NCBI RefSeq assembly: GCF_014651115.1
Contig: NZ_BMWG01000007.1
Span: forward strand, 227,257 to 291,256
DNA length: 64,000 nt
DNA from: Streptomyces inusitatus
Lineage (GTDB): Bacteria; Actinomycetota; Actinomycetes; Streptomycetales; Streptomycetaceae
Direction of reading: 5' to 3'
Positions 8,324 to 16,611 of this stretch are shown here, in pieces. The translations under genes were made by a program, and so were the position numbers. Under the pieces are notes generated by a model that worked only from the letters and a program-made list of their open reading frames with translations, was not told the origin of the DNA and searched no databases. How positions within the stretch are numbered: position 1 is the first letter of the stretch; each line of letters begins with the position of its first letter.

Positions 8324-8352
8324 CTGTCGGGCCCCTGTCGGACCGCTGTCGG
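8324..8352 (+). promoter_or_regulatory. SARP-type operator: three CTGTCGG heptamers at 11-bp spacing
   Basis: CTGTCGG occurs at 8324-8330, 8335-8341 and 8346-8352, each separated by exactly 4 bp. Direct heptamers at 11-bp period just upstream of the -10 element are the known recognition layout of SARP/AfsR proteins. A possible -10 TACCGT lies at 8364-8369, only 6 bp before the ATG at 8376, so transcript and coding region may start together (leaderless). The orientation suggests autoregulation of the AfsR-like gene. Confidence 0.65.
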
Positions 8353-8375
8353 CCCCGCACGGCTACCGTGCGGTC

Positions 8376-11300
8376 ATGTACTTCTCCGTGCTGGGCCCCC
8401 TCACCGTCTCCACGGCGACCGGCGAACGGGTCGACGTCCCCGAGGCGAAAGTCCGCGCGCTGCTGGCCGCCCTCCTCGTTCACGAGGGACGTACGGTCTC
8501 GTCCGACCAACTGGTGGACCAGCTGTGGGGCGAGCACGCGCCCCGGAACCCGGCCGGGGCCCTCCAGACGAAGATCTCCCGGCTGCGCGCCGCGCTGGCA
8601 CGGGCCGGGACGGGGGCCGGAGCGCTGGTGGAGTCGAGGGCTCCGGGATATCTGCTGCGGACCGCGCCCGAGCGGGTGGACTCCCGCCGGTTCGCCGCCC
8701 TGACCGCCGAGGCGTACGACACCGGATCCCCGCGCGCCAGGGCGGATCTGCTGACGGACGCCCTGGCGCTGTGGAAGGGGGACGCCTTCGCCGGTCTGCG
8801 AGAGGTCGAAGTCCTCCGCACGGCGGCCGAGGTGCTTGAGGAGCAGCGGCTGACCGCGCTGGAGGCACTCGCCGAAGCCCGGCTGGAACTGGGCGAACAC
8901 CACGCGCTCACCGGGGAGCTGGGCGAGCTGGCGGACCGTCACCCGCTGCGGGAGCGGCTGCGCGCCGTCCACATCCGGGCGCTGTACCGGGCCGGCCGGC
9001 AGTCCGAGGCGCTGGCCGCCTACACCGGGCTGCGGAAACTGCTCGCCGACGAGCTGGGGGTGGACCCCGGCCCGGAGCTGGCCGCGCTCCACCGGTCGAT
9101 CCTCCGGCACGACGACGAGACGCCCGAGCGGGCCCCGGCCGCCCGCGAACGCGGTGACAGCGCCCTGCCGGCCCCGCTCACCGGGCTCATCGGCAGGGCG
9201 GAAGCGGTGTCCGCCGTGACCGGACTGCTCACCGCGCACCGGCTGGTGACGCTCACCGGTCCCGGAGGCGTCGGCAAGACCCGGCTGGCCGAGGAGGTCG
9301 CCCGCCGGGTGGCCGCCGACCGCCCCGACGGCGTCCGGACCGTCGGCCTCGCCGGATCCATGGACGTCGCCGAGCAACTGAGCGCCGCCCTGGGCATCCG
9401 CGAGGAGGGCGCGGCGGGCATCGAGGACGCGCTGCGCTCCCGGCGGCTCCTGCTGCTGCTGGACAACTGCGAACATGTCATCGACTCGGCCGCCGACGTC
9501 ATCCGCCGGATCCTGGCCGCCGCTCCCGGGCTGAGCGTCCTGGCCACCAGCAGGGAGCCGATCGGGCTGGCCGGGGAGACGGTCTGGACGGTGCCGCCCC
9601 TGCCACAGGCCGACGCCGAGCGGCTGTTCGCCCAGCGCGCCGCTGCCGCCGCCCCCGGATTCACGGTGACCGCGCGGAACGCGGAGGCCGTCGCGGAGAT
9701 CTGCCGCCGCCTCGACCGGATACCCCTCGCCCTGGAACTCGCCGCCACCCGGGTCCGCGCGCTCGGCGTCCACCAGCTCTCCGCCCGGCTGGACGACCGG
9801 TTCCGGCTGCTGGCGGGCGGCCGCCGGGGCGTGCCCGCCCGCCAGCGGACCCTGCGCGCGATGATCGACTGGAGCTGGGAACTCCTCGGCGAGGACGAAC
9901 GGACGGTTCTGCGACGGCTGTCCGTCTTCGCCGACGGCTGCGCCCTCGAAGCGGCCGAGGCGGTCTGCGGCGGCGAAGACGGCGAAGACGGTGACGGTGG
10001 TGACGGTGGTGACGGTGGCGACCAGGACGTTCTGACCCCGCTGATCCGGCTGGTGGACCGCTCACTCGTCACGGTGGCCGACGGCCCCCGTTACCGGCTG
10101 CCGGAGTCCGTGGCCGCGTACGCCCTGGAACGCCTCGCGGAGGCGGGCGAGTCCGAGACCGTCGGCCGGCGCCACCACGCCCACTACGCCCGGCTGATGG
10201 AGCGGGCCGGGGCCCGGCTCCACGGCCCCGAACAGCTGGGCCTGCTGACCCGTCTCGACCAGGAGAGCGCCAATCTGCGCACGGCGCTGGAGTGGGCCGT
10301 ACGGAGGAAGGACACGGCCGGGGCGGCCCGCATGGCGCTCGCCTCGACCTGGTACTGGTTTCTGCGCGGCCGTCTCAGCGAGGCCCGGCGCTCGCTCGGC
10401 GACACTCTGCGCGTCATCGGGGAGACGGGGGACGCGGGGGAGAGCGGGGAGGCGCGGAGTCTCGCCCTGTGGCACGAGGGCTTCGCCCTGCTGGCCGGGG
10501 ATGCCCGGAAGGCTCCGGTACCCGGGGCCGGGGAAGCGGAGGAGCGCGCCGACGACCCGGACCCGAAGGCCGGCACGGCGCGGGCGCTCTGGTTCCTCGG
10601 CGACGCCGCGCTCAGGGCGGGGGAGGACCTGGCCCGCAGCGAGACCCTCGTGGACCGGGCCCTGACCGGCTTCCGCACGAACGGCGACCGCTGGGGAACC
10701 GCCGCCGCGCTGAGCACCCGGGCCACCCAGTCGCTGCTGCGGGGCGACCTCGCCGCCGTGCGGAGCGACGCGACGGACGCCCAGGCGCTCTTCGAGGAGC
10801 TGGGCGACCCCTGGGGGCAGCTCCAGACCGCCTATCCGCTGGCGGCACTCGCCACCATCAACGGCGACTACCCCCACGCCGAGCGACTGCACGAACAGGG
10901 TCTCCGACTCGCCGAAGAGCTGGGATTCCGGGCGGACGCCGCCGACCGGCTCACCGGACTCGGCCGCGTCGCCCTGCTGACCGGCGACTTCGCCCGCGCC
11001 GCCGAACTCCACCGCGACGCCATGGCCCGCGCCGCCGAGCACGGTTACGCGGCCGGGGAGATCCACGCCGAGATCGGCCTCGCCCTCGGGGCCCGCCGCG
11101 CCGGCGATCTCGACCTCGCCGAGAAGCATCTCCGCAAGACCCTCGCCTGGCACCGCGAAGTCGACTTCGGCCCCGGCCCCGCGCTCCTCCTCGCCGAACT
11201 CGGCTTCCTCGCCGAACAGCGCGGCGACGCCACCGAGGCCCTCACCCTGCACCGCCGGGGCCTCACCGTCGCCCGCGCCGGCGGCGACCCCCGGGCCGTC

Positions 11301-11561
11301 GCCCTCGCCCACGAAGGCCTCGCCGGAGCCCACTCCCTCGCCAACCACCCCACGCGCGCCGCCCGCCTCCTCGGCATGGCCTCCCGCGCCCGCGCCGCCT
11401 CCGGAGCCCCCCTGCCCCCGGCCGAGCGAGCCGATGTGGACCGCGTCACCGCCCGTGTCCTCGCGGCCCTGGGCAGAGAGGCGTTCACCGCCGAATTCTC
11501 GACACCCGACGCCCCGGAAGACGTCTGGGCGGACGGACAGGGCTTCGAAAGCGTGACCTAG
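8376..11561 (+). CDS. AfsR/SARP family transcriptional regulator with NB-ARC and TPR domains
   Basis: 1061 residues. Residues about 1-90 are an OmpR-type winged helix (VLGPLTVSTATGERVDVPEAKVRALLAALL, DQLVDQLWG). About 95-245 is the BTAD domain ending in LADELGVDPGPELAALHRSIL. An NB-ARC ATPase follows with Walker A GPGGVGKTRLAEE near residue 294 and LLLLDNCEHV as Walker B, and the rest is TPR-like helical repeats. This is the full AfsR architecture. An Asp-Gly repeat sits between the ATPase and helical parts. The family activates secondary-metabolite genes. The divergent imine-reductase pair and the heptamer repeats at 8324-8352 point to local control and autoregulation. The stop overlaps the convergent YciI stop (shared CTAG). 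Confidence 0.93.
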   Translation: MYFSVLGPLTVSTATGERVDVPEAKVRALLAALLVHEGRTVSSDQLVDQLWGEHAPRNPAGALQTKISRLRAALARAGTGAGALVESRAPGYLLRTAPERVDSRRFAALTAEAYDTGSPRARADLLTDALALWKGDAFAGLREVEVLRTAAEVLEEQRLTALEALAEARLELGEHHALTGELGELADRHPLRERLRAVHIRALYRAGRQSEALAAYTGLRKLLADELGVDPGPELAALHRSILRHDDETPERAPAARERGDSALPAPLTGLIGRAEAVSAVTGLLTAHRLVTLTGPGGVGKTRLAEEVARRVAADRPDGVRTVGLAGSMDVAEQLSAALGIREEGAAGIEDALRSRRLLLLLDNCEHVIDSAADVIRRILAAAPGLSVLATSREPIGLAGETVWTVPPLPQADAERLFAQRAAAAAPGFTVTARNAEAVAEICRRLDRIPLALELAATRVRALGVHQLSARLDDRFRLLAGGRRGVPARQRTLRAMIDWSWELLGEDERTVLRRLSVFADGCALEAAEAVCGGEDGEDGDGGDGGDGGDQDVLTPLIRLVDRSLVTVADGPRYRLPESVAAYALERLAEAGESETVGRRHHAHYARLMERAGARLHGPEQLGLLTRLDQESANLRTALEWAVRRKDTAGAARMALASTWYWFLRGRLSEARRSLGDTLRVIGETGDAGESGEARSLALWHEGFALLAGDARKAPVPGAGEAEERADDPDPKAGTARALWFLGDAALRAGEDLARSETLVDRALTGFRTNGDRWGTAAALSTRATQSLLRGDLAAVRSDATDAQALFEELGDPWGQLQTAYPLAALATINGDYPHAERLHEQGLRLAEELGFRADAADRLTGLGRVALLTGDFARAAELHRDAMARAAEHGYAAGEIHAEIGLALGARRAGDLDLAEKHLRKTLAWHREVDFGPGPALLLAELGFLAEQRGDATEALTLHRRGLTVARAGGDPRAVALAHEGLAGAHSLANHPTRAARLLGMASRARAASGAPLPPAERADVDRVTARVLAALGREAFTAEFSTPDAPEDVWADGQGFESVT
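9971..10022 (+). repeat. In-frame GGTGACGGT minisatellite
   Basis: Short tandem units based on GGTGACGGT, preceded by two GGCGAAGAC units, encode a GED/GDG acidic-glycine linker in the AfsR-like protein. The unit length is a multiple of three, so copy-number change would keep frame. Confidence 0.8.
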
Positions 11562-11857
11562 GCGGGCGGCGACTGGCGGTAGGCGGCGAGCGCCGGGGCG
11601 GTGCGCGTCGTGAAGAATTCGGTGATCCGGTACGCGCACACCCCGCCCACGGTGAAGGGATCGGCCGCCGCGATCTCCTCGATCCGCGCGCGGTCGTCGC
11701 CGACGGCCAGGATCACCCCGCCGTCACGGGGGTTCTTGCGCCCCGAGGCGATGAACACACCCTCCTCGTAGAGCGCGTCCAGCCAGGCGAGATGCGCCTC
11801 CATCAGCGCGTCGGCGCGCTCGACGGGGGCGGTGTACGTCAACTCCAGTACGAACAT
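11558..11857 (-). CDS. YciI family protein
   Basis: 99 residues, a complete YciI-like ferredoxin-fold protein: MFVLELTYTAPVERADALMEAHLAWL at the N-terminus, then a GVFIASGRKNPRDGG strand-loop, and DPFTVGGVCAYRITEF near the end. The conserved Asp of the DPF motif and the His in AHLAWL match family residues thought to form the active pocket. The family has proposed dehalogenase or isomerase-like roles, mostly unproven. The start is the ATG at 11857. The stop overlaps the AfsR-like stop in a 4-bp convergent CTAG. A TAGCCT box 7 bp before the ATG suggests a leaderless message. Confidence 0.85.
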   Translation of the reverse strand: MFVLELTYTAPVERADALMEAHLAWLDALYEEGVFIASGRKNPRDGGVILAVGDDRARIEEIAAADPFTVGGVCAYRITEFFTTRTAPALAAYRQSPPA

Positions 11858-11956
11858 GACCGCCAGGCTACGCCACCTCGGGCGAGGCCCCGGGGGGCCC
11901 GGACGGACGGCACCGAGGCGGCGCGCGAGGCGCGGCGCGCATAGTGTGGGGGCACC

Positions 11957-12649
11957 ATGACGATCATCGACATACCCGAGGGCTGGCCCGCCGACGAGGC
12001 CCGCGCGCTGGCAGTGCAGGACGAACTCCGCGCCCGGGTGGTCCTGGACGAGACCGGGCCGGAGCCCGGCACCGGCACGGTGGCCGGGGTGGATGTGGCG
12101 TACGACGACGTCCGGGGTGTCGTCGCGGCCGCCGCCGTGGTCGTCGACGCCCGGACGCTCACCGTCGTGGAGGAGTCCACCGCCGTCGGCAAGGTCGCCT
12201 TCCCGTACGTCCCCGGGCTGCTCGCCTTCCGCGAACTGCCGGCGGTGCTCGCCGCGCTGCGGTCCCTGACCCGTGCCCCCGGGCTGGTGGTCTGCGACGG
12301 CTACGGCCGGGCGCACCCGCGCCGCTTCGGACTCGCGAGCCATCTCGGCGTACTCACCGGACTCCCGTCCATCGGCGTCGCCAAGAACCCCTTCGTCTTC
12401 GGTCACGGCGAACTCGGCCCGCACCGGGGCGACACCGCGCCCCTCCGCGCCGACGACGGGGAGGAGGTCGGCCGGGCGCTGCGCACCCAGCCGGGCGTCA
12501 AGCCGGTCTATGTCTCGGCCGGCCATCGGACCGCCCTCGACACCGCCTGCGCGCACACCCTCCTCCTCGCCCCCCGCTACCGGCTCCCGGAGACCACCCG
12601 CCGGGCGGACCGGCTCTGCCGCGAGGCCCTGGCGGCGGCCGTCCTCTGA
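11957..12649 (+). CDS. nfi: Endonuclease V (deoxyinosine 3' endonuclease)
   Basis: 230 residues. The family signature is clear: GVDVAYDD with the first metal-binding Asp (near residue 42), then the YVPGLLAFRELPAVLAALRSL block, VVCDGYGRAHPRRFGLASHLG with the second acidic residue and the conserved RAHPR motif, and GVAKN near residue 139. The enzyme cuts the second phosphodiester 3' to deoxyinosine and takes part in repair of deaminated adenine. Length is typical. The ATG at 11957 is preceded by GGGGGCACC, and TAGTGT sits 9 bp upstream. It stands alone, divergent from YciI and convergent with the enoyl reductase gene. Confidence 0.93.
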   Translation: MTIIDIPEGWPADEARALAVQDELRARVVLDETGPEPGTGTVAGVDVAYDDVRGVVAAAAVVVDARTLTVVEESTAVGKVAFPYVPGLLAFRELPAVLAALRSLTRAPGLVVCDGYGRAHPRRFGLASHLGVLTGLPSIGVAKNPFVFGHGELGPHRGDTAPLRADDGEEVGRALRTQPGVKPVYVSAGHRTALDTACAHTLLLAPRYRLPETTRRADRLCREALAAAVL

Positions 12650-12661
12650 GGGGCGGCGGCG

Positions 12662-13861
12662 TCAGCGCCGGGCCGCCACCCGGAAGCGGATCCCCGCCGC
12701 CTGGAGGCGGTTCAGCAGTGCGTCGCCCATCGCGGCGGCGGAGGTGACCTGCCCGGAGGTCTTCGGCAGCTCGTCGAAGGCCAGGCACAGCGCGGACTCG
12801 GCGAAGATCTTCGCCGTCTCGTCGTACCCCGGATCCCCGCCCGACACCTCCGTGCACACCGTCCGGCCGCCGCCCTCGCCCACGAACCGCACCGAGAACC
12901 AGCTCCGCGCCCGGCGCTCCTCGTCGGGGCCCTCGCCCGGCTTGAGCCGGTCCGAGAACCAGCGCCGGGCGACGGGAAGCTGAGCCAGGCCCAGCATCGC
13001 GCCCACCGCCGCGACCCCGCCCACCGCCATCGGGAGCGTCTTGACCGCCGCGTAGTGCCGGTAGCGGAAGTCCGGGCCGTACCGTTCGAGCGCCCGCGCC
13101 GAGCGGGTGATGATCTGCCCGTCGAGCAGCGGCAGCGGCAGCGCCCAGGCGTCGGCCTCCCGGCTGTAGCGGGGCCCGCCGATCGGCGACCGGGCCCGCC
13201 GCCCCACCAGCCGGGGCTCGTGCAGCCGCCGCTGCCGCCCCGCCCGCAACGACTGCCTGCCCCGGCTCATCACATTGAGCGCGGAGGCGAACGTCCCGCC
13301 CGAGAAGGTCCCGTTGGAGCTGACGAAGCCGTCGACGCGCAGCGGCACGCCCTCGGGCAGCTGCGACACGGTGAAGTACACGCCCAGATCGCCGGGCACG
13401 GTGTCAAAGCCGCAGGCGTGCACCAGCCGCGCCCCCGTCTCGCGGGCGCGCGCCTCGTGGTGCACATACATCAGATCCACGAACTCGGGCTCACCGGTCA
13501 GATCGAGATAGTCGGTGCCCGCCTCCGCGCACGCGGCGACCAGCGGTTCGCCGTACCAGAGATAGGGGCCGACCGTCGTCGCCACCACCTCGGCGGAGCC
13601 GGCGAGCCGCCGCAGCGCCTCCGGGTCGTCGGCGTCCGCCTCGATCAGCGGCAGCTCCGCGCAGCCGGGGTAATCGGCGGCGAGAAGGCCGCGCAGCCGT
13701 TCCAGCTTCGCCCTGCTGCGGCCCGCGACGGCCCAGCGGCACCCGGCGGGCGCGTGCGCCGCGAGATACCGCGCGGTGAGCACGCCGACGAACCCTGTGG
13801 CCCCGTAGAGCACGATGTCGTAGGGACGCCTCGCGCGACCGGTTCCGTCCTGCCTGTTCAC
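12662..13861 (-). CDS. Trans-acting enoyl reductase / saccharopine dehydrogenase-like protein
   Basis: 399 residues, GTG start at 13861 with GGAGGAG 7 bp upstream. The N-terminus has VLYGATGFVGVLTARYLA, the dinucleotide-binding loop of the saccharopine dehydrogenase NADP-binding family. It continues with WAVAGRSRAKLERLR, GPYLWYGEPLVAACAEAGTDYLDLTGE and VHACGFDTVPGDLG, the pattern of mycobacterial trans-acting enoyl reductases (Rv2449c/Rv2953-like). Those act on polyketide or lipid intermediates. No PKS is next to this copy, so the substrate is not indicated. The following genes, 270 bp away on the other strand, are acyl-CoA enzymes, which fits a lipid setting. Confidence 0.85.
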   Translation of the reverse strand: MNRQDGTGRARRPYDIVLYGATGFVGVLTARYLAAHAPAGCRWAVAGRSRAKLERLRGLLAADYPGCAELPLIEADADDPEALRRLAGSAEVVATTVGPYLWYGEPLVAACAEAGTDYLDLTGEPEFVDLMYVHHEARARETGARLVHACGFDTVPGDLGVYFTVSQLPEGVPLRVDGFVSSNGTFSGGTFASALNVMSRGRQSLRAGRQRRLHEPRLVGRRARSPIGGPRYSREADAWALPLPLLDGQIITRSARALERYGPDFRYRHYAAVKTLPMAVGGVAAVGAMLGLAQLPVARRWFSDRLKPGEGPDEERRARSWFSVRFVGEGGGRTVCTEVSGGDPGYDETAKIFAESALCLAFDELPKTSGQVTSAAAMGDALLNRLQAAGIRFRVAARR

Positions 13862-14131
13862 TGGCTCCTCCGGCGTTCCGTTTTTCGCGCGCTGTGGTCA
13901 GTGGCTGAGGCTAGCGCGCGGGAGCACCCGCGAAGAAGACGCGAATCGGGCCGAGGGCCCTGGTGACTTTCCCGCCGCGACCCGCCGCGAACGCGCCGTA
14001 ACCCGCCGCGAACCGGTCCCGTCGGGGGTGAATCAGGGGCCCCGCCCGGGCCCGCCCCTTGTATGTACTGAAACGTGTTCTTACCATCGCTGGTGTTACA
14101 TCAGTTGTGTCATATCCAAGCTGGGGGCTCG

Positions 14132-15274
14132 ATGAGCACGACCGCGACCACGACGGAACCGACGGGGAACGGCCCGCTCGCCGGGGTCCGCGTCGTGGAG
14201 CTGGCGGGCATCGGACCCGGTCCGTTCGCCGCGATGCTCCTCGCCGACCTCGGGGCCGATGTCGTCCGTGTGGACCGGCCCGGCGGCGCGGGGCTCGCCA
14301 TCGACCCGGCGCGGGATCTCACCAACCGCAACAAGCGCTCCGTGCTGATCGACCTCAAGACCGACGACGGCCCCGCCCAGGTGCTCGACCTCGTCGAGCG
14401 CGCCGACATCCTGATCGAGGGCTACCGGCCCGGCGTCGCCGAACGCCTCGGCGTGGGCCCGGAGGCCTGTCTCGCCCGCAACCCCCGGCTGGTGTACGGG
14501 AGGATGACCGGCTGGGGCCAGGACGGGCCGCTCGCCGACCGGGCGGGCCACGACATCGCGTACATCGCGGTCACCGGCGCCCTCGGCATGATCGGCCGGC
14601 CCGACGAGCCGCCGGTCGTCCCCGCCAATCTCGTCGGCGACTACGCGGGCGGCTCGCTCTATCTCGTCATCGGCGTCCTCGCGGCCCTCCAGCACGCCCG
14701 GGCCGAAGGCGGCGCGGGCCAGGTCGTGGACGCCGCCATCGTGGACGGGACGGCCCATCTCACCACCATGATCCACGCGATGATGGCGGCGGGCGGCTGG
14801 CAGGACCGGCGCGGGGCCAACCTCCTCGACGGCGGCTGCCCCTTCTACGGCTGCTACGAGACCGCCGACGGCGGATACATGGCGGTCGGGGCGCTGGAGA
14901 AGCGGTTCTACGACGAGTTCGTCAGCCTCCTCGGCATCGCCGACGACGCCCCGGCCCGCAAGGACTTCTCCCGCTGGGACGAGCTGCGCACGGTCGTCGC
15001 CGCCGCCTTCAAGACCCGTACCCGCGCGCAGTGGGCGGCCGTCTTCGACCGGACGGACGCCTGTGTGGCCCCCGTGCTGTCGCTCGCCGAGGCCCCCCGG
15101 CATCCGCATCTCGCCGCCCGGGGCACCTTCGTGCACCACGGCGGGGTGACCCAGCCCGCCCCCGCGCCCCGCTTCTCGGCGACGCCCGGCGCTGTCCGCA
15201 CCGGCCCCGCGCTGCCCGGCGCGGACAGCGCCGAAGTCGCCCGCGACTGGGGCCTGCCCTCGCGCACCGGGTGA
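14132..15274 (+). CDS. CaiB/BaiF family CoA transferase
   Basis: 380 residues from the ATG at 14132; upstream in-frame starts lie in promoter-like A/T-rich sequence. The N-terminus has [35 protein letters not shown], the classic CaiB/alpha-methylacyl-CoA racemase opening. The catalytic region carries the conserved Asp in [15 protein letters not shown] and the [13 protein letters not shown] block. The C-terminus has [13 protein letters not shown] and [14 protein letters not shown]. Class III CoA transferases form an aspartyl-CoA thioester; racemases use His/Asp. The presence of GHDI favours the alpha-methylacyl-CoA racemase branch. It leads a three-gene set with a thiolase and a FadB/J-like enzyme, suggesting branched or side-chain beta-oxidation. 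Confidence 0.88.
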   Translation: MSTTATTTEPTGNGPLAGVRVVELAGIGPGPFAAMLLADLGADVVRVDRPGGAGLAIDPARDLTNRNKRSVLIDLKTDDGPAQVLDLVERADILIEGYRPGVAERLGVGPEACLARNPRLVYGRMTGWGQDGPLADRAGHDIAYIAVTGALGMIGRPDEPPVVPANLVGDYAGGSLYLVIGVLAALQHARAEGGAGQVVDAAIVDGTAHLTTMIHAMMAAGGWQDRRGANLLDGGCPFYGCYETADGGYMAVGALEKRFYDEFVSLLGIADDAPARKDFSRWDELRTVVAAAFKTRTRAQWAAVFDRTDACVAPVLSLAEAPRHPHLAARGTFVHHGGVTQPAPAPRFSATPGAVRTGPALPGADSAEVARDWGLPSRTG

Positions 15275-15336
15275 CGGCCGCCCCCGTACCCCGTCCGACC
15301 CGGCCCCCGCCCCCGTACCCCCGAAAGGCTGTCGAC

Positions 15337-16554
15337 GTGAGCACCGAAGCGTATGTGTACGACGCGATCCGCACCCCGCGCGGGCGCGGCAAGGCCAACG
15401 GCGCGCTGCACGGCACCAAGCCGATCGATCTCGTCGTCGGTCTGATCCACGAGCTGAGGGACCGTTTCCCCGGGCTCGACCCGGCGGCCGTGGACGACAT
15501 CGTGCTCGGTGTCGTGGGCCCGGTCGGCGACCAGGGCTCCGACATCGCCCGGATCGCCGCCATCGCGGCGGGGCTCCCCGACACGGTGGCCGGGGTGCAG
15601 GAGAACCGCTTCTGCGCCTCGGGCCTCGAAGCCGTCAACATGGCGGCGATGAAGATCCGCTCGGGCTGGGAGGACCTGGTGCTCGCCGGCGGGGTGGAGT
15701 CGATGTCCCGGGTGCCGATGGCGTCCGACGGCGGCGCCTGGTTCGCCGATCCGATGACCAATCTCTCGGTCGGATTCGTCCCTCAGGGCATCGGGGCCGA
15801 TCTCATCGCCACCATTGAGGGCTTCAGCCGCCGCGATGTCGACGAGTACGCCGCCCTCTCCCAGGAGCGCGCCGCCGAGGCGTGGAAGGACGGCCGCTTC
15901 GCCCGCTCGGTCGTCCCCGTCCGCGACCGGGCCGGGCTGACCGTCCTCGACCACGACGAACACCTGCGCCCCGGCACCACCGCCGACAGCCTCGCCGCCC
16001 TCAAACCGGCCTTCGCGACCATCGGCGACCTGGGCGGCTTCGACGCCGTGGCGCTCCAGAAGTACCACTGGGTCGAGAAGATCGACCATGTCCACCACGC
16101 GGGCAACTCCTCCGGCATCGTGGACGGCGCGGCGCTCGTCGCCGTCGGCTCGAAGGAGACCGGCGAGCGGTACGGGCTCACCCCGCGCGCCCGGATCGTC
16201 TCCGCCGCCGTCTCCGGCTCCGAGCCGACCATCATGCTCACCGGCCCCGCCCCCGCCACCCGCAAGGCGCTGGCCAGGGCCGGGCTGACGATCGACGACA
16301 TCGACCTCATCGAGATCAACGAGGCGTTCGCCGGGGTGGTGCTGCGCTTCGCCCGCGATCTCGGCGTCTCGCTGGACATCGTCAACGTCAACGGCGGCGC
16401 GATCGCCATGGGGCATCCGCTGGGGGCCACCGGGGCGATGATCCTCGGCACCCTCGTGGACGAACTGGAGCGCAGGGAGAAGCGGTACGGCCTCGCCACG
16501 CTCTGCGTCGGCGGGGGGATGGGGATCGCCACCGTGATCGAGCGCGTCGTCTAG
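15337..16554 (+). CDS. Acetyl-CoA C-acyltransferase (thiolase)
   Basis: 405 residues from the GTG at 15337, 7 bp after GAAAGG. Both catalytic Cys are present: the nucleophile in [15 protein letters not shown] (near residue 91) and the second in LCVGGGMG near the C-terminus. The His motifs INEAFAG and [11 protein letters not shown] are also intact. It catalyses the thiolytic last step of beta-oxidation. It lies 62 bp after the CaiB-like gene and 57 bp before the fused hydratase/dehydrogenase, and the three probably form one operon. Family length is normal. The chain-length preference cannot be read from sequence. Confidence 0.93.
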   Translation: MSTEAYVYDAIRTPRGRGKANGALHGTKPIDLVVGLIHELRDRFPGLDPAAVDDIVLGVVGPVGDQGSDIARIAAIAAGLPDTVAGVQENRFCASGLEAVNMAAMKIRSGWEDLVLAGGVESMSRVPMASDGGAWFADPMTNLSVGFVPQGIGADLIATIEGFSRRDVDEYAALSQERAAEAWKDGRFARSVVPVRDRAGLTVLDHDEHLRPGTTADSLAALKPAFATIGDLGGFDAVALQKYHWVEKIDHVHHAGNSSGIVDGAALVAVGSKETGERYGLTPRARIVSAAVSGSEPTIMLTGPAPATRKALARAGLTIDDIDLIEINEAFAGVVLRFARDLGVSLDIVNVNGGAIAMGHPLGATGAMILGTLVDELERREKRYGLATLCVGGGMGIATVIERVV

Positions 16555-16611
16555 CCGCCGCCCGAGCCCTCAGCCCCTTCCGACCGGACGACCTCCTGGA
16601 GAGACCCCGCC

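Noticed and set aside
9971..10022. Tandem repeat as a CRISPR or mobile-element remnant
   Set aside because: The units are 9 bp, in frame and encode an acidic linker; there are no spacers or flanking cas-like genes.
13862..14131. A gene in the 270-bp gap before the CaiB-type gene
   Set aside because: Only promoter-like A/T-richer sequence near 14055-14120; no frame with a start and coding bias.
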